Position numbers and translations under genes: made by a program. A DNA stretch of 64,000 bases from Pseudosporangium ferrugineum. GTDB taxonomy: Bacteria; Actinomycetota; Actinomycetes; Mycobacteriales; Micromonosporaceae. The notes beneath the pieces are model-generated. The model did no database searches, had not been told where the DNA came from, and saw only the letters and a list, made by a program, of their open reading frames with translations. The stretch is taken from NCBI RefSeq assembly GCF_003002065.1, contig NZ_PVZG01000015.1, positions 124,001 through 188,000 on the forward strand. Reading direction: 5' to 3'. Numbering within the stretch: the first letter of the stretch is position 1; every line of letters begins with the position of its first letter. This document shows, one piece after another, positions 27,418 through 35,860 of this stretch.

Positions 27418-28278
27418 TCAGTGGGTCGTGACGGCGAGGTAGCCGTCCTCCAGGCCGGGCTCCACCGCGCGCGCCCCGGCGCCCGGCGGCGTGGGCGCCA
27501 CGATCCGGTACCGCATGCCCGTCTCGTGCGGCAGCGCCGACACCACCGTGCCCTCGGCCGGCGGCGGCCCGTCCGTGACCAGCGACCAGACCTTTCCCGC
27601 GGCGCGGCGGGTCAGCTCCTCGACCGTGCCGCGGTAGATCAGCCGGCCGCTCGCCAGCACCGCGACCTCCCGGCAGGTCTGCGCGATGTCGTCCACGATG
27701 TGCGTGCTCAGCAGCACCGTGCGGGACCCGGCGAACTGGGAGAGGAGGGTGCGGAAGCGGATCCGCTCCTCCGGGTCGAGGCCCGCGGTCGGCTCGTCGA
27801 CGATCAGCAGCTGGGGATCGGCGAGCAGCGCCTGGGCGATGCCGACCCGCTGCCGCATGCCGCCGGAGAAGCCGCGCAGCCGGCGGTCGGCCTGCGCGGT
27901 CAGCGCCACCATCTCCAGCAGCTCCCCGACGCGCCGGCGCCGCGCCGACCGGTCGTCCATTCCCTTGAGCAGCGCCACGTAGTCGAGGAACTGCCGGGCC
28001 GTCAGGTCGGGATAGACGCCCAGATCCTGGGGCAGGTAGCCGAGTTCGCGTTGCACGGCGGTGCGGCCCGCGCCCGTACCGAGGTCGTGCGGGCCGACGG
28101 TGACCCGGCCGGACGTCGGGCGCACGATGCCGGCCAGGATGCGCATCAGGGTGGTCTTGCCGGCGCCGTTCGCGCCGAGCAGGCCGAACATGCCGGTCGG
28201 CACGACCAGGTCCAGGCCGTCGAGGGCCGCCACCCCGCCACGGTACGTCTTCGTCAGGCCGGAGATCTCGATCCGCAT
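27418..28278 (-). CDS. ABC transporter ATPase of the sigma-factor operon
   Basis: ATP-binding protein of 286 residues: Walker A LLGANGAGKTT, Q-loop YLPQD, signature GFSGGMRQRVGIAQ, Walker B LLIVDEPTAGLD, H-loop STHIVDD. Last gene of the operon that begins with the ECF sigma factor at 31319. It follows the permease stop by 44 bp and has AAGGAAG before ATG 28278. It should power the two permeases encoded just upstream, either exporting a substrate or acting as a sensory component. Confidence 0.93.
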   Translation of the reverse strand: MRIEISGLTKTYRGGVAALDGLDLVVPTGMFGLLGANGAGKTTLMRILAGIVRPTSGRVTVGPHDLGTGAGRTAVQRELGYLPQDLGVYPDLTARQFLDYVALLKGMDDRSARRRRVGELLEMVALTAQADRRLRGFSGGMRQRVGIAQALLADPQLLIVDEPTAGLDPEERIRFRTLLSQFAGSRTVLLSTHIVDDIAQTCREVAVLASGRLIYRGTVEELTRRAAGKVWSLVTDGPPPAEGTVVSALPHETGMRYRIVAPTPPGAGARAVEPGLEDGYLAVTTH

Positions 28279-28322
28279 GGGGCTTCCTTCTCGTCTCTCG
28301 AATCGGGTCGGGTCGGGGCGGG

Positions 28323-29153
28323 TCATCGGGCCCGCCGGGCGCGCAGTGCGTGACCGCCCGCGAGGGCGGCGGCCGCGAGCGCCAGCAGCACGGCGATGGA
28401 CAGCCAGGCGATCGCGGGCGTCGGCTCCGGCCGCAGGAAGTTCAGGGTCGCGCCGGGCTCGGGACCGGCCCAGTTGTCGTGCCCGTCGATGCCGTGGAAG
28501 TCGAGCAGCGCGGTGAGCGGGTAGCCGCCGAGCGGGTGGATCAGGGTCTGCGCGAGCGTCGGCATCATCACCGGCGCGACCACGTTGCCCCACAGCCAGT
28601 AGCCGACGAACAGGACCCGGAACAGCGGCGCCGGCATCAGCAGGGGTACGGCCAGCGCGAACGCGGCCACGAACAGCATGCCGGGGACGAGCACCACCGC
28701 GCAGGTGGCCAGCGCCCAGCCGACGGCCTCCGGGGCGCCGACGTACCCGGCGTACGCGAGCGTGAAGCCGAAGTACGCCACCAGGATCGGCACGGCGGTG
28801 GCCGCACCCGCGCCGAGATACTTGCCGAGCAGCCGGGCGACCGGCGAGGCCGGCGTGGCGTCCAGGAGCGGCGCCACCCGCAGCCGGTCGTCGCGGACGA
28901 GCCGGTCGGCGAGCAGGCAGCCGAAGCCGATGGTCAGCAGCACGTGGATCTGCACCGCGAGCCCGGCCACGGCGACCCTCGCCTCGGCCGGCCGCTCGGC
29001 GGCGTCGAACAGGTCCCGCAGCAGGCTGCCCCCGATCAGCAGGAACAGCACGAGCGTCAGCGCGGGCACGAGCCACACCGACCGCTTGCGGATCTGCATC
29101 CGGAACTCGTACCGGAGACTCGCGCCGAAGACCGGCAGCGCCTGGGTGATCAT
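28323..29153 (-). CDS. ABC-2 type membrane protein of the sigma-factor operon
   Basis: Polytopic protein of 276 residues with about six to seven hydrophobic helices and a short extracytoplasmic stretch (about 215-245). The start overlaps the preceding gene by ATGA. Weak similarity to ABC-2 permeases is suggested by the layout (cytoplasmic N-terminus, helix, long amphipathic loop, five helices) and its ATPase neighbour. Confidence 0.82.
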   Translation of the reverse strand: MITQALPVFGASLRYEFRMQIRKRSVWLVPALTLVLFLLIGGSLLRDLFDAAERPAEARVAVAGLAVQIHVLLTIGFGCLLADRLVRDDRLRVAPLLDATPASPVARLLGKYLGAGAATAVPILVAYFGFTLAYAGYVGAPEAVGWALATCAVVLVPGMLFVAAFALAVPLLMPAPLFRVLFVGYWLWGNVVAPVMMPTLAQTLIHPLGGYPLTALLDFHGIDGHDNWAGPEPGATLNFLRPEPTPAIAWLSIAVLLALAAAALAGGHALRARRAR

Positions 29154-29845
29154 TCGTCCTCCTCGCCGATGAGGCGTTCCGAGCGGCGCAGCACGGCCAG
29201 TGCGAGCGCGGTGAGTGCGGCGGCGGCGCCGAGCAGGGTCAGCCGGTTGGCGGTCCAGTCGCCCGGCACCGCTCCCCGGGTCGTCGCGAACAGGTAGAGC
29301 AGCCGGCCGGGCAGGTGCTGCTGGCTGAGCTCGGCGAAGAACTGCTGGATCGCCCAGAGCGTGGTGACCAGCGAGCCGGCCGCCGCGGGGCTGCGGAACA
29401 CCGCGCCGGCCGCGAAGCCGAGGCTGCTCAGGCCGAGGGTCGGCGCCAGCCAGGTGAGCTGCCCGGCGAGCACCCCGTGGTGGGCCGGCCAGCGGGCCCA
29501 CCAGCCGGTCACGATCAGCGCGACGGCGGCCAGCGCGGCGACCACGGCGGTCCAGCCGAGCGTCACCACCATCCGGCGCAGCAGCGTGACGCGGTACGCC
29601 GTCGGCGAGGTGAGCTGGAGCTCCACGGCGGGATCCCGGCCGACGAGCGACGCGCAGGCGACACCGGCGGCGAGCGGGACCGCCATCTCGAGCGAGCCGA
29701 GCAGGATGCGGGCGGTGGACGCCTCGCCCGGCAGCGGATTGGCGAGGGCGGCGGCGAGGCCGACGGCGAGGGCGACGGGCGGGCCGAGCAGCGCCGCCCA
29801 GCCCGCCCGGCGCATCTCGTACCGCCAGAGGGTCAGTGGTTTCAC
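29150..29845 (-). CDS. ABC-2-like membrane protein of the sigma-factor operon
   Basis: Membrane protein of 231 residues, six hydrophobic helices. The GTG start overlaps the zinc-finger protein stop (GTGA). A promoter-like element identical in layout to the one before the sigma gene ends five bases upstream of this start, so this gene may also be transcribed separately, nearly leaderless. Confidence 0.8.
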   Translation of the reverse strand: MKPLTLWRYEMRRAGWAALLGPPVALAVGLAAALANPLPGEASTARILLGSLEMAVPLAAGVACASLVGRDPAVELQLTSPTAYRVTLLRRMVVTLGWTAVVAALAAVALIVTGWWARWPAHHGVLAGQLTWLAPTLGLSSLGFAAGAVFRSPAAAGSLVTTLWAIQQFFAELSQQHLPGRLLYLFATTRGAVPGDWTANRLTLLGAAAALTALALAVLRRSERLIGEEDE

Positions 29846-30762
29846 ATCCGGTGAGTAGCGCGCCGGTCCGCGCGAGGTTCACCGCGGAACGAGCCGGTGC
29901 GCCCGGCCGTCGCGAACGCGGCGACCGCGACGGCGGCGCTGACGGTCAGGACGGGCGCGTTCGTCGACCAGGCCTCCAGGATCAGCCGGGACGGCCACTC
30001 GTCGGGCACGAGGACGCCGCCCGCCAGCACGCGGACGGCCCACACCCCGGCCGCCGCGCCGAGCGCGGCGTCCGGTCCGAACCAGACGGCCATCAGCAGG
30101 CTGAGCGAGGACAGCAACGCCATCGGGCCCAGCCACGAGTTGACCAGCTCGTGCATGCCGGTCGCCCCCGCGGCGCCGAGGGCGGTCAGCGTGGCGGACG
30201 CGGCGAGGGCGAGGACCAGGTCGGCCCCGAAGACGAGCACCATCCGTACGAGCAGCAGCAGCCGTCCCGAGAACGGCGTGGCGGCGACGAGCTCGGCCGC
30301 CGGATCCCGCCGCGACCGGTACGTGCCCGCGATCCCGGCCGCCGCGACCATCGGCGTGACCAGCGCCAGCACCAGGTCGGCGCCACCGTCGGGCGCGGCG
30401 TCGCCCGGCAGCAGCACGAGCGCCACCCCGAGCGCCAGCACCAGGGCGGACGCCAGCGGTACGGCCGGCCGCACGAGCCGCGCCTCGGCCACCAGCAGCG
30501 AGCCGAGGTGCCGCAGGCGGCGCACCAGCCGCCCGTCACGCGACGGTGCGGGGGAGCCTTCGAGGGCGCTGCGGGTCAGCGCCGCCCGTACCGTCCGGGC
30601 CGGATCCGGCGGCGGACCGGCGGGCGCCGCGGCGTCCCCGATCGCCCGCCAGCCGGCGAGCTCGGCGCGGCAGCTCGCACACTCCACCAGGTGCGCGCCG
30701 ACCCGGTCACGCTCCGGACCGGCCAGCGAGCCGGCCGCGTACGCGGGAAGCAGATCTTTCAT
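29842..30762 (-). CDS. zf-HC2 anti-sigma candidate fused to a polytopic membrane domain
   Basis: Protein of 306 residues. The N-terminal 50 residues contain the zinc-binding anti-sigma pattern H-x3-C-x2-C (AHLVECASC), the hallmark of ZAS anti-sigma factors. Unlike usual single-pass anti-sigmas it continues with about six hydrophobic helices (residues 100-290) arranged like the permeases next door. It overlaps the sigma gene by four bases. It would hold the ECF sigma factor at the membrane and release it on a signal, perhaps the transport state of the ABC system. Confidence 0.85.
   Translation of the reverse strand: MKDLLPAYAAGSLAGPERDRVGAHLVECASCRAELAGWRAIGDAAAPAGPPPDPARTVRAALTRSALEGSPAPSRDGRLVRRLRHLGSLLVAEARLVRPAVPLASALVLALGVALVLLPGDAAPDGGADLVLALVTPMVAAAGIAGTYRSRRDPAAELVAATPFSGRLLLLVRMVLVFGADLVLALAASATLTALGAAGATGMHELVNSWLGPMALLSSLSLLMAVWFGPDAALGAAAGVWAVRVLAGGVLVPDEWPSRLILEAWSTNAPVLTVSAAVAVAAFATAGRTGSFRGEPRADRRATHRM
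29850..29881 (-). promoter_or_regulatory. ECF-type promoter element, internal copy
   Basis: On the minus strand TGAACC is followed after 17 bases by CTACTCACC. The same two boxes with identical spacing precede the sigma gene (31342-31373), while the spacer sequences differ. This copy lies inside the 3' end of the zinc-finger gene, just before the GTG of the first permease. Confidence 0.6.
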
Positions 30763-31319
30763 TCGGCCACCTTCTCGGTGAGCGCCGCCGCGACGGCGGC
30801 CCGGGCGTGGAACAGCCGGCTCTTGACGGTGCCGACCGGAACGGCGAGCACCTCGGCGACGTCGGCGAGCGGAAGGCCGGCGACGAACACCAGCGCGATC
30901 ACCTCCCGATGATGCTCGGGCAGCCGATCGATGGCGGCGGCCACCGGAGTGCCCCCGGCGGCGGCGATGGCCAGCTCCTCCGGCCCGGCACCCCCGTCCG
31001 GCCGGTCCGGCAACTCCGCCCCGGCGGGCAGCGGCGCGGCCCGCCCCCGCAGCCGGTTGTGCGCCTGCCGCCGGGCGACCCCGAAGAGCCACGTGGTCAC
31101 CTTCGCCCGCCCCTCGAACGCCCCGGCCGACCGCCAGACGGCCAGCATGGTGTCCTGCAGGATCTCCTCGGCGGTCATCCGATCCCCGGCAAGCCTCTGC
31201 AGATACCCGAACAGCGCCCCGGCGTGCCGCTCGTACAACCGGGCCAACGCAGCCGCATCCCCGGCCGCGACCAACCGCAGCAACTCCGCATCACCGCCCG
31301 GCTCGACCCGCCGCGCCAT
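30759..31319 (-). CDS. ECF RNA polymerase sigma factor
   Basis: Sigma-70 group 4 factor of 186 residues. Region 2 includes YERHAGALFGYLQRL ... AEEILQDTMLAVWRSA; region 4 includes IDRLPEHHREVIALVFVAGLPLADVAEVLAVPVGTVKSRLFHAR. ATG 31319 lies 11 bases after GGAGGGG; the frame to 31367 is less likely. It is the first gene of the five-gene operon and is followed by its likely anti-sigma. The TGAACC-N17-CTACTC element upstream suggests autoregulation. Confidence 0.93.
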   Translation of the reverse strand: MARRVEPGGDAELLRLVAAGDAAALARLYERHAGALFGYLQRLAGDRMTAEEILQDTMLAVWRSAGAFEGRAKVTTWLFGVARRQAHNRLRGRAAPLPAGAELPDRPDGGAGPEELAIAAAGGTPVAAAIDRLPEHHREVIALVFVAGLPLADVAEVLAVPVGTVKSRLFHARAAVAAALTEKVAE

Positions 31320-31341
31320 CCGCCCACCACCCCTCCACCAA

Positions 31342-31373
31342 GGTGAGTAGCGACCACCCGCCCGCACGGTTCA
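31342..31373 (-). promoter_or_regulatory. ECF-type autoregulatory promoter element
   Basis: Minus-strand TGAACC, 17 bases, CTACTCACC, ending 23 bp before the sigma gene ATG. TGAACC fits the GAACC-type -35 of ECF promoters; its exact duplication at 29850-29881 supports function. Confidence 0.62.
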
Positions 31374-31484
31374 CGCCGATTCGCGTCACCCGTACGCGCT
31401 GCCGGTGCCGGGGAACGGCGTTCGGATGATCATCCGGGCTTAATCTGCCGGGGCCGGGCGCGCGCCGAGAAGAGGAGAACCCAG

Positions 31485-32654
31485 ATGGTACGACGCTTGC
31501 GGAGGCGCGTGCTCGCCGCGGGAGCGGTGCTGACGGTGCTGAACGTCGCGGTTGCCGTCCCGGCCAGGGCCGCCGCCGATCCGGGCTGGACCCACCCTGG
31601 ATACGGCTCCGGTCGCACCTTCTACAACCCGCACGAGACGGTCATCAACGGCGGCAGCATCTCCGGGGTCCGGCTGCGGTGGGCCACCGAGCTGCCGACC
31701 ATCGAAGAGGACTCGTGTACGGGACCGTCGGCGCCGCTGGTCGCCGGGGGCCGGGTCTTCGTCACCGACGAGACCGGGATCGGGGCCTACCGGCTCACCA
31801 CGGGTGCGCCGTTGTGGCACTACGATTTCGACCTGCCCGACAACGAGCGCACGCCGCACCTGGCGGTGTCCGGCAAGCTGCTGATCGCCGGCAACACGGA
31901 ATGCCAGTCGCAGAGCGATCCCCACGGCGGGATCGTCGCTCTGGACGTTGCCACGGGCAGGAAGAAGTGGAGTGCCGGCGGGAACGGACCGGTCGCGTCG
32001 CTGGTCGTGGACAAGGGCATCGTCGCGGTCGCCGGCTGGTCCGAGTCGTCCCCGGCCGCCGTCCGCGGTTACCGGGTGAGCGACGGCAAGCTCCGCTGGA
32101 CCGTCCGGGACTACTGGTCGGCCGGGGTCTCGGCGGGTGGCAGGCTGCTGGTCGAGGGCACCCGGGACCAGGGCATCGCCGCCTTGGCGATCGCCACCGG
32201 CAAGAGGTTGTGGAGCAAGCCGTACCTCTACACGGCTGTCGCGGCGAACCCGGACGGCAGCACCTTCCTCGTCGCCGACGACGATGGCGGCCTGGTCTGC
32301 CTGAAGTCCGCCAACGGTGCGAAGGTCTGGGGCGCCAACGGTACGGGTGGCGCGGTCGCCACGGACGGCAAGCGCGTCTACCGCGGCTTCTCGAACTCGA
32401 TGCAGGCCCTCGATGACCGCACCGGAAAGCTCCAGTGGAGCCACCGCTTCGGGTCGGGCGCCTACCAGCCGGTCCGCGCCGGCGGCCTCCTCTACACCGA
32501 GGTCGAGGGTCAGGGCCTGCGGATCCTCAGTGCGGCCACCGGCGTGCCGGCCATCGGCTCGCCGTTCGGTGCGACGCCGGACGACACCGTGGTCGTCGCC
32601 GGCGGCCGGCTGCTCATGGTCCGCGGCGACACCATCGAGGCGTACGCGCCCTGA
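31485..32654 (+). CDS. Secreted PQQ-like beta-propeller protein
   Basis: Exported protein of 389 residues with AGGAG upstream of the ATG and a signal peptide ending AVPARAAA. Repeated PQQ-type blades are visible, e.g. VFVTDETGIGAYRLTTGAPLW, GGIVALDVATGRKKW, RGYRVSDGKLRWT, and so on: about six or seven blades. Such propellers act as extracellular scaffolds or sugar-binding proteins; true PQQ dehydrogenase residues are not apparent. Confidence 0.88.
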   Translation: MVRRLRRRVLAAGAVLTVLNVAVAVPARAAADPGWTHPGYGSGRTFYNPHETVINGGSISGVRLRWATELPTIEEDSCTGPSAPLVAGGRVFVTDETGIGAYRLTTGAPLWHYDFDLPDNERTPHLAVSGKLLIAGNTECQSQSDPHGGIVALDVATGRKKWSAGGNGPVASLVVDKGIVAVAGWSESSPAAVRGYRVSDGKLRWTVRDYWSAGVSAGGRLLVEGTRDQGIAALAIATGKRLWSKPYLYTAVAANPDGSTFLVADDDGGLVCLKSANGAKVWGANGTGGAVATDGKRVYRGFSNSMQALDDRTGKLQWSHRFGSGAYQPVRAGGLLYTEVEGQGLRILSAATGVPAIGSPFGATPDDTVVVAGGRLLMVRGDTIEAYAP

Positions 32655-32739
32655 CCGTCCCCGGATCCGAGGTGGCGTTGACTCTCGACCAGGTCGAGGC
32701 CTCATCGTGGCGGCAGGACAACGCTACGGAGGTGGGGAC

Positions 32740-33195
32740 GTGCTTGATGTGGAACAGCTGCGGCCGGTGCTGCGGGCCGCCTGGGGGGCCGACACCTGTG
32801 ACCCGCACGATGCGGACACGTGGCGGCCGGAGAATCCCGGGCGCGGACAGTGCGGAGTGACCGCCCTTGTCGTTCAGGACCTGCTCGGCGGGGAGCTCGT
32901 CCTCGCCGAGGTCCTGGTCGACGGCGTCAAGGTCGGTTACCACTACTGGAACCGGTTGCCGGGCGGCCGGGACGTCGACTTCACCGTCGACCAGTTCTTT
33001 GCGGGTGAGGTCGTGGTGGGCGGGACGGTGCAGCAGCGGCCGCCGGGGGCTCCTCGGCGGTGCCGGGAGCAATATGAGCTGCTCCGGCGCCGGGTGCTGA
33101 GCGCCGTGCCGCCCTGCGGGGCCGGGGCCGGCTCGACCGAGCGGGGCAGCACCGGAGAGGCGAGGATCGGGCGGTCGACGTACGGGCCGTCGTAA
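32740..33195 (+). CDS. YunG-like protein
   Basis: Protein of 151 residues; GTG 32740 has GGAGG seven bases before it. The pattern GADTCDPHDADTWRPENPGR-GQC-GVTALVVQDLLGGE and HYWNRLPGGRDVDFT matches the small YunG family (uncharacterised in Bacillus). Conserved Cys, His and Trp residues hint at a transglutaminase/papain-like fold, but no activity is known. The C-terminal tail is variable. Confidence 0.82.
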   Translation: MLDVEQLRPVLRAAWGADTCDPHDADTWRPENPGRGQCGVTALVVQDLLGGELVLAEVLVDGVKVGYHYWNRLPGGRDVDFTVDQFFAGEVVVGGTVQQRPPGAPRRCREQYELLRRRVLSAVPPCGAGAGSTERGSTGEARIGRSTYGPS

Positions 33196-33315
33196 TCCTC
33201 GGGGCCTGACCCACCCCCAAGGTCCCGGCAGATATGGACCTTTCGCCCTGTTGGCATGGCCGATTTCCGGCAGGCTGGAACAGCGAGGAAGTCGCTGGTC
33301 ACGAGGGGTGGCGTT

Positions 33316-34065
33316 GTGGGGAAGCAGGCGCGGGAGCGGTCCCGGGAGATGCGTAAGGCGCAGGCGGCCATCGCCGATCGGCGCCGGCCGCTGGTGCTCG
33401 GTGGCGTGGTGGTGATCGTGGGGCTGCTGATCGCCATCGCGGTGGTCGTGGTCAACGCGATGAGCGGGAGCGGGTCGGACGCCAGGAACGGCGCGCTGGT
33501 CACGCCGCGGGGTGCCACCGCGGCCGGGGCGCTGGCCGTCGGGCAGGCCGCCGCGCCGGTCCGGCTCGAGGTGTACCTCGACTACATGTGCCCGTACTGC
33601 GGGCGGTTCGAGCAGGCGAACAGCGCGGAGATCGACAAGCTCCTCGCGGACGGCACCGTACGGCTGGAGCTCTATCCGCTGGCGTTCCTGGACCGGATGT
33701 CGCAGGGCTCGCGGTATTCGACCCGGGCGGCGAACGCGGTCGTCACCGTGTTCGACCGGGAGCCGGGCAAGGCGATGGCGTTCCACGAGGCGCTCTTCGG
33801 TGCCCAGCCGGAGGAGGGCACCGAGGGGCTGTCCGACGACCGGATCGCCGAGCTGGCCACGCAGGCCGGCGTCGCGCAGAACGTCGTGGACGTGTTCCGG
33901 GACCGGATCTTCGAGCCGTGGATCGCGAAGTCCACCGAGGCGGTGTTCGCCGCCGGGATCACCGGAACCCCCACGGTCAAGATCAACGGCGAGGTCTTCA
34001 AGGGCGATCTGTACGCCCCGGGCCCGCTGACCCAGGCCCTCGTCGCCGCGAAGGGCCGGCAGTGA
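33316..34065 (+). CDS. Membrane-anchored DsbA-family thiol oxidoreductase
   Basis: Thioredoxin-fold protein of about 249 residues. GTG 33316 follows GAGGGG; an upstream ATG at 33256 is possible. One N-terminal transmembrane helix (about 30-50) anchors an extracytoplasmic DsbA domain with active site CPYC in YLDYMCPYCGRF and the cis-Pro motif GITGTPTV. It should introduce disulfides into exported proteins, of which the window has many. Coupled by GTGA to the VKOR gene, its probable re-oxidant. Confidence 0.92.
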   Translation: MGKQARERSREMRKAQAAIADRRRPLVLGGVVVIVGLLIAIAVVVVNAMSGSGSDARNGALVTPRGATAAGALAVGQAAAPVRLEVYLDYMCPYCGRFEQANSAEIDKLLADGTVRLELYPLAFLDRMSQGSRYSTRAANAVVTVFDREPGKAMAFHEALFGAQPEEGTEGLSDDRIAELATQAGVAQNVVDVFRDRIFEPWIAKSTEAVFAAGITGTPTVKINGEVFKGDLYAPGPLTQALVAAKGRQ

Positions 34066-34682
34066 GCGTGACGCTCGCGGGGCTGCGCCGCGTACGGCAC
34101 TCGAACGCCTGGATCTACGGCACGATGCTGTTCTCGGCGTGCCTGAGCCTGCTCGCCTCGTTCGTCCTGTCGATCGACGCGGTGCGCCTGGCCGAGAACC
34201 CGGACACCGCCCTGTCCTGCAACATCAACGCGGTGATCAGCTGCGGCACGGTCGCCACGTCCTGGCAGGCCTCGCTGTTCGGCTTCCCCAACGCGTTCCT
34301 CGGCCTGATCGCCGAACCGGTGGTGATCACCATCGCCGTCGCCAGCCTGGGCGGGGTGCGGTTCCCGCGCTGGTTCATGTTCTCCGCGCAGGTCGTCTAC
34401 ACCCTCGGCGTGATCTTCGCGTACTGGCTCTTCTACCAGTCCATGGTCCACATCGGGGCGCTCTGCCCGTGGTGCCTGCTGGTGACGGTCTCGACCACCC
34501 TCGTATTCGCCACCCTGACCCACGTCAACCTGCGCGACGGCAACCTGCCGCTGCCGGGCCGGCTGCGGCCGGTGCTCGCCTCCGCGATCGACGCCGACCT
34601 CGACGCCATCGCGGTGACCGTCTGGCTGCTCGTCCTGGCCCTGCTCGTGCTCACCAAGTACGGCTCCCAGCTCTTCTCCTGA
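34062..34682 (+). CDS. Vitamin K epoxide reductase (VKOR) family protein
   Basis: Membrane protein of 206 residues with five hydrophobic helices. The redox pairs of bacterial VKOR are present: loop Cys pair in LSCNINAVISCG and quinone-side CPWC in GALCPWC. It passes electrons from DsbA to menaquinone. The GTG start overlaps the DsbA stop, so the two proteins form a complete disulfide-forming pathway. Confidence 0.93.
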   Translation: MSVTLAGLRRVRHSNAWIYGTMLFSACLSLLASFVLSIDAVRLAENPDTALSCNINAVISCGTVATSWQASLFGFPNAFLGLIAEPVVITIAVASLGGVRFPRWFMFSAQVVYTLGVIFAYWLFYQSMVHIGALCPWCLLVTVSTTLVFATLTHVNLRDGNLPLPGRLRPVLASAIDADLDAIAVTVWLLVLALLVLTKYGSQLFS

Positions 34683-34737
34683 CCCCGCTTACCGCGCCGC
34701 CGCGCGGGTATCCGGACCCTGACGAAGGGGGAAGCAC

Positions 34738-34890
34738 ATGAGTGCCGAGCAGGAACCCGCCGACGAGGCACCGCCCGCGGCCCGGGCCGACGAAGGCTCC
34801 GCGCCGCCCGTTCCGGCAGGAGACGACGTACGGGTCGGCCCCGAGACGTCGGACGAGCCGGAGGCGGGGAGCGCCGAGCCCCCCGACTGA
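34738..34890 (+). CDS. Small acidic disordered protein
   Basis: Fifty residues, MSAEQEPADEAPPAARADEG..., rich in Glu, Asp, Ala and Pro and predicted disordered. AAGGGGGA lies six bases before the ATG, which supports translation. It comes 55 bp after the VKOR gene in the same direction. Role unknown. Confidence 0.6.
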   Translation: MSAEQEPADEAPPAARADEGSAPPVPAGDDVRVGPETSDEPEAGSAEPPD

Positions 34891-34980
34891 CCCCGGCCGC
34901 GTCGATACCTGCCGATATTGTGCCCCGGTGCGCCGGTTGTCCGGCGTACCGGAACGGCAGGTGCTGACGAGGTGGGGGAC

Positions 34981-35856
34981 GTGGCCGACGAGACGCGGGC
35001 TGAGCAGCGGGTACGACGGCGGGGGCGGCGCCCGGCACGGCCCGACCCCGGATCCGGCCCGGTGGGTGCCTTCGCCGACCGGCTGTGGCGGCTCAGACAG
35101 GAGGCGGGCGACCCCTCGTACGGCGAGATGGCCGGCCGCCTGCGCGCCGCGGCCTCGAAGTCGTCGCTGGCCGCCGCGGCGCAGGGCCGGACGCTGCCCA
35201 GCTGGGAGACCACGTGGGAGTTCGTCCGGGTGCTCGCCGTCGACCGGCTGGGCCGCGACGCCGCCGACGTTGAGAAGGAATGGCGGGAACACTGGACGCG
35301 GGCCCGGGCGGCCGAGGCGGAGGACGCCGTCGCGCCGCCGGCCGAGGCCGAGACCCCGGCGCCGCAACCGCGGAGTCGCCGGCACCTCGGAGCGGCCACC
35401 GCGGCAGCCGTGGCGGCGGCCCTGGCCGGCGCCGCGCTCACGGTCGTGGTGCTCGACCGGAAGCCGGGCGGAGGCGACGCCGGTGCCACGCCCGCGGTCG
35501 CCGCCCTGCCCGACCGCGACGACTCCCGGTTCGAGGGCGACATCACCTATCCGGACGGAACGCTGGTGCCGCCGGACTCGTCGTTCACGAAGATCTGGCG
35601 GCTGCGCAACACCGGCACGGTCGCGTGGGCCAACCGGTTCCTCGCGCGGGTCAACGAGACGCCGTGCCAGGCGCCGCAGGCCGTACCGGTGCCGCAGACC
35701 CTGCCGGGGGAGACGGTGGACATCGAGGTGCCGGTCCGTACCCCCGGCGGGCCCGGGCGGTGCAAGATCTACTGGAAGATGGCCGACGAGCAGGGACGCA
35801 CCCTCTTCCCGATGAAACGGCCGATCTTCCTGGACGTACGGGTGGGCAAGGGCTGA
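34981..35856 (+). CDS. HTH-TM-NBR1 Ig-like domain protein
   Basis: Protein of about 291 residues (GTG 34981 after GAGGTGGGGG; other starts possible). An N-terminal Xre-like HTH (about 30-110) closely resembles the one in the nSTAND protein: both have LRQ/LREKAG(D/N)PSY and a later Trp-rich W-x-x-x-W pattern. A single transmembrane helix (about 138-160) precedes an extracytoplasmic NBR1-type Ig domain: ITYPDGTLVPPDSSFTKIWR, RNTGTVAW, TLPGE. It may transmit an outside binding event to DNA or be a membrane-tethered regulator. Confidence 0.82.
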   Translation: MADETRAEQRVRRRGRRPARPDPGSGPVGAFADRLWRLRQEAGDPSYGEMAGRLRAAASKSSLAAAAQGRTLPSWETTWEFVRVLAVDRLGRDAADVEKEWREHWTRARAAEAEDAVAPPAEAETPAPQPRSRRHLGAATAAAVAAALAGAALTVVVLDRKPGGGDAGATPAVAALPDRDDSRFEGDITYPDGTLVPPDSSFTKIWRLRNTGTVAWANRFLARVNETPCQAPQAVPVPQTLPGETVDIEVPVRTPGGPGRCKIYWKMADEQGRTLFPMKRPIFLDVRVGKG

Positions 35857-35860
35857 GCCG

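Noticed and set aside
27418..29076. 552-residue frame fusing the ABC ATPase to an N-terminal extension
   Set aside because: The extension is a shadow of the permease gene; ATG 28278 with AAGGAAG starts the ATPase.
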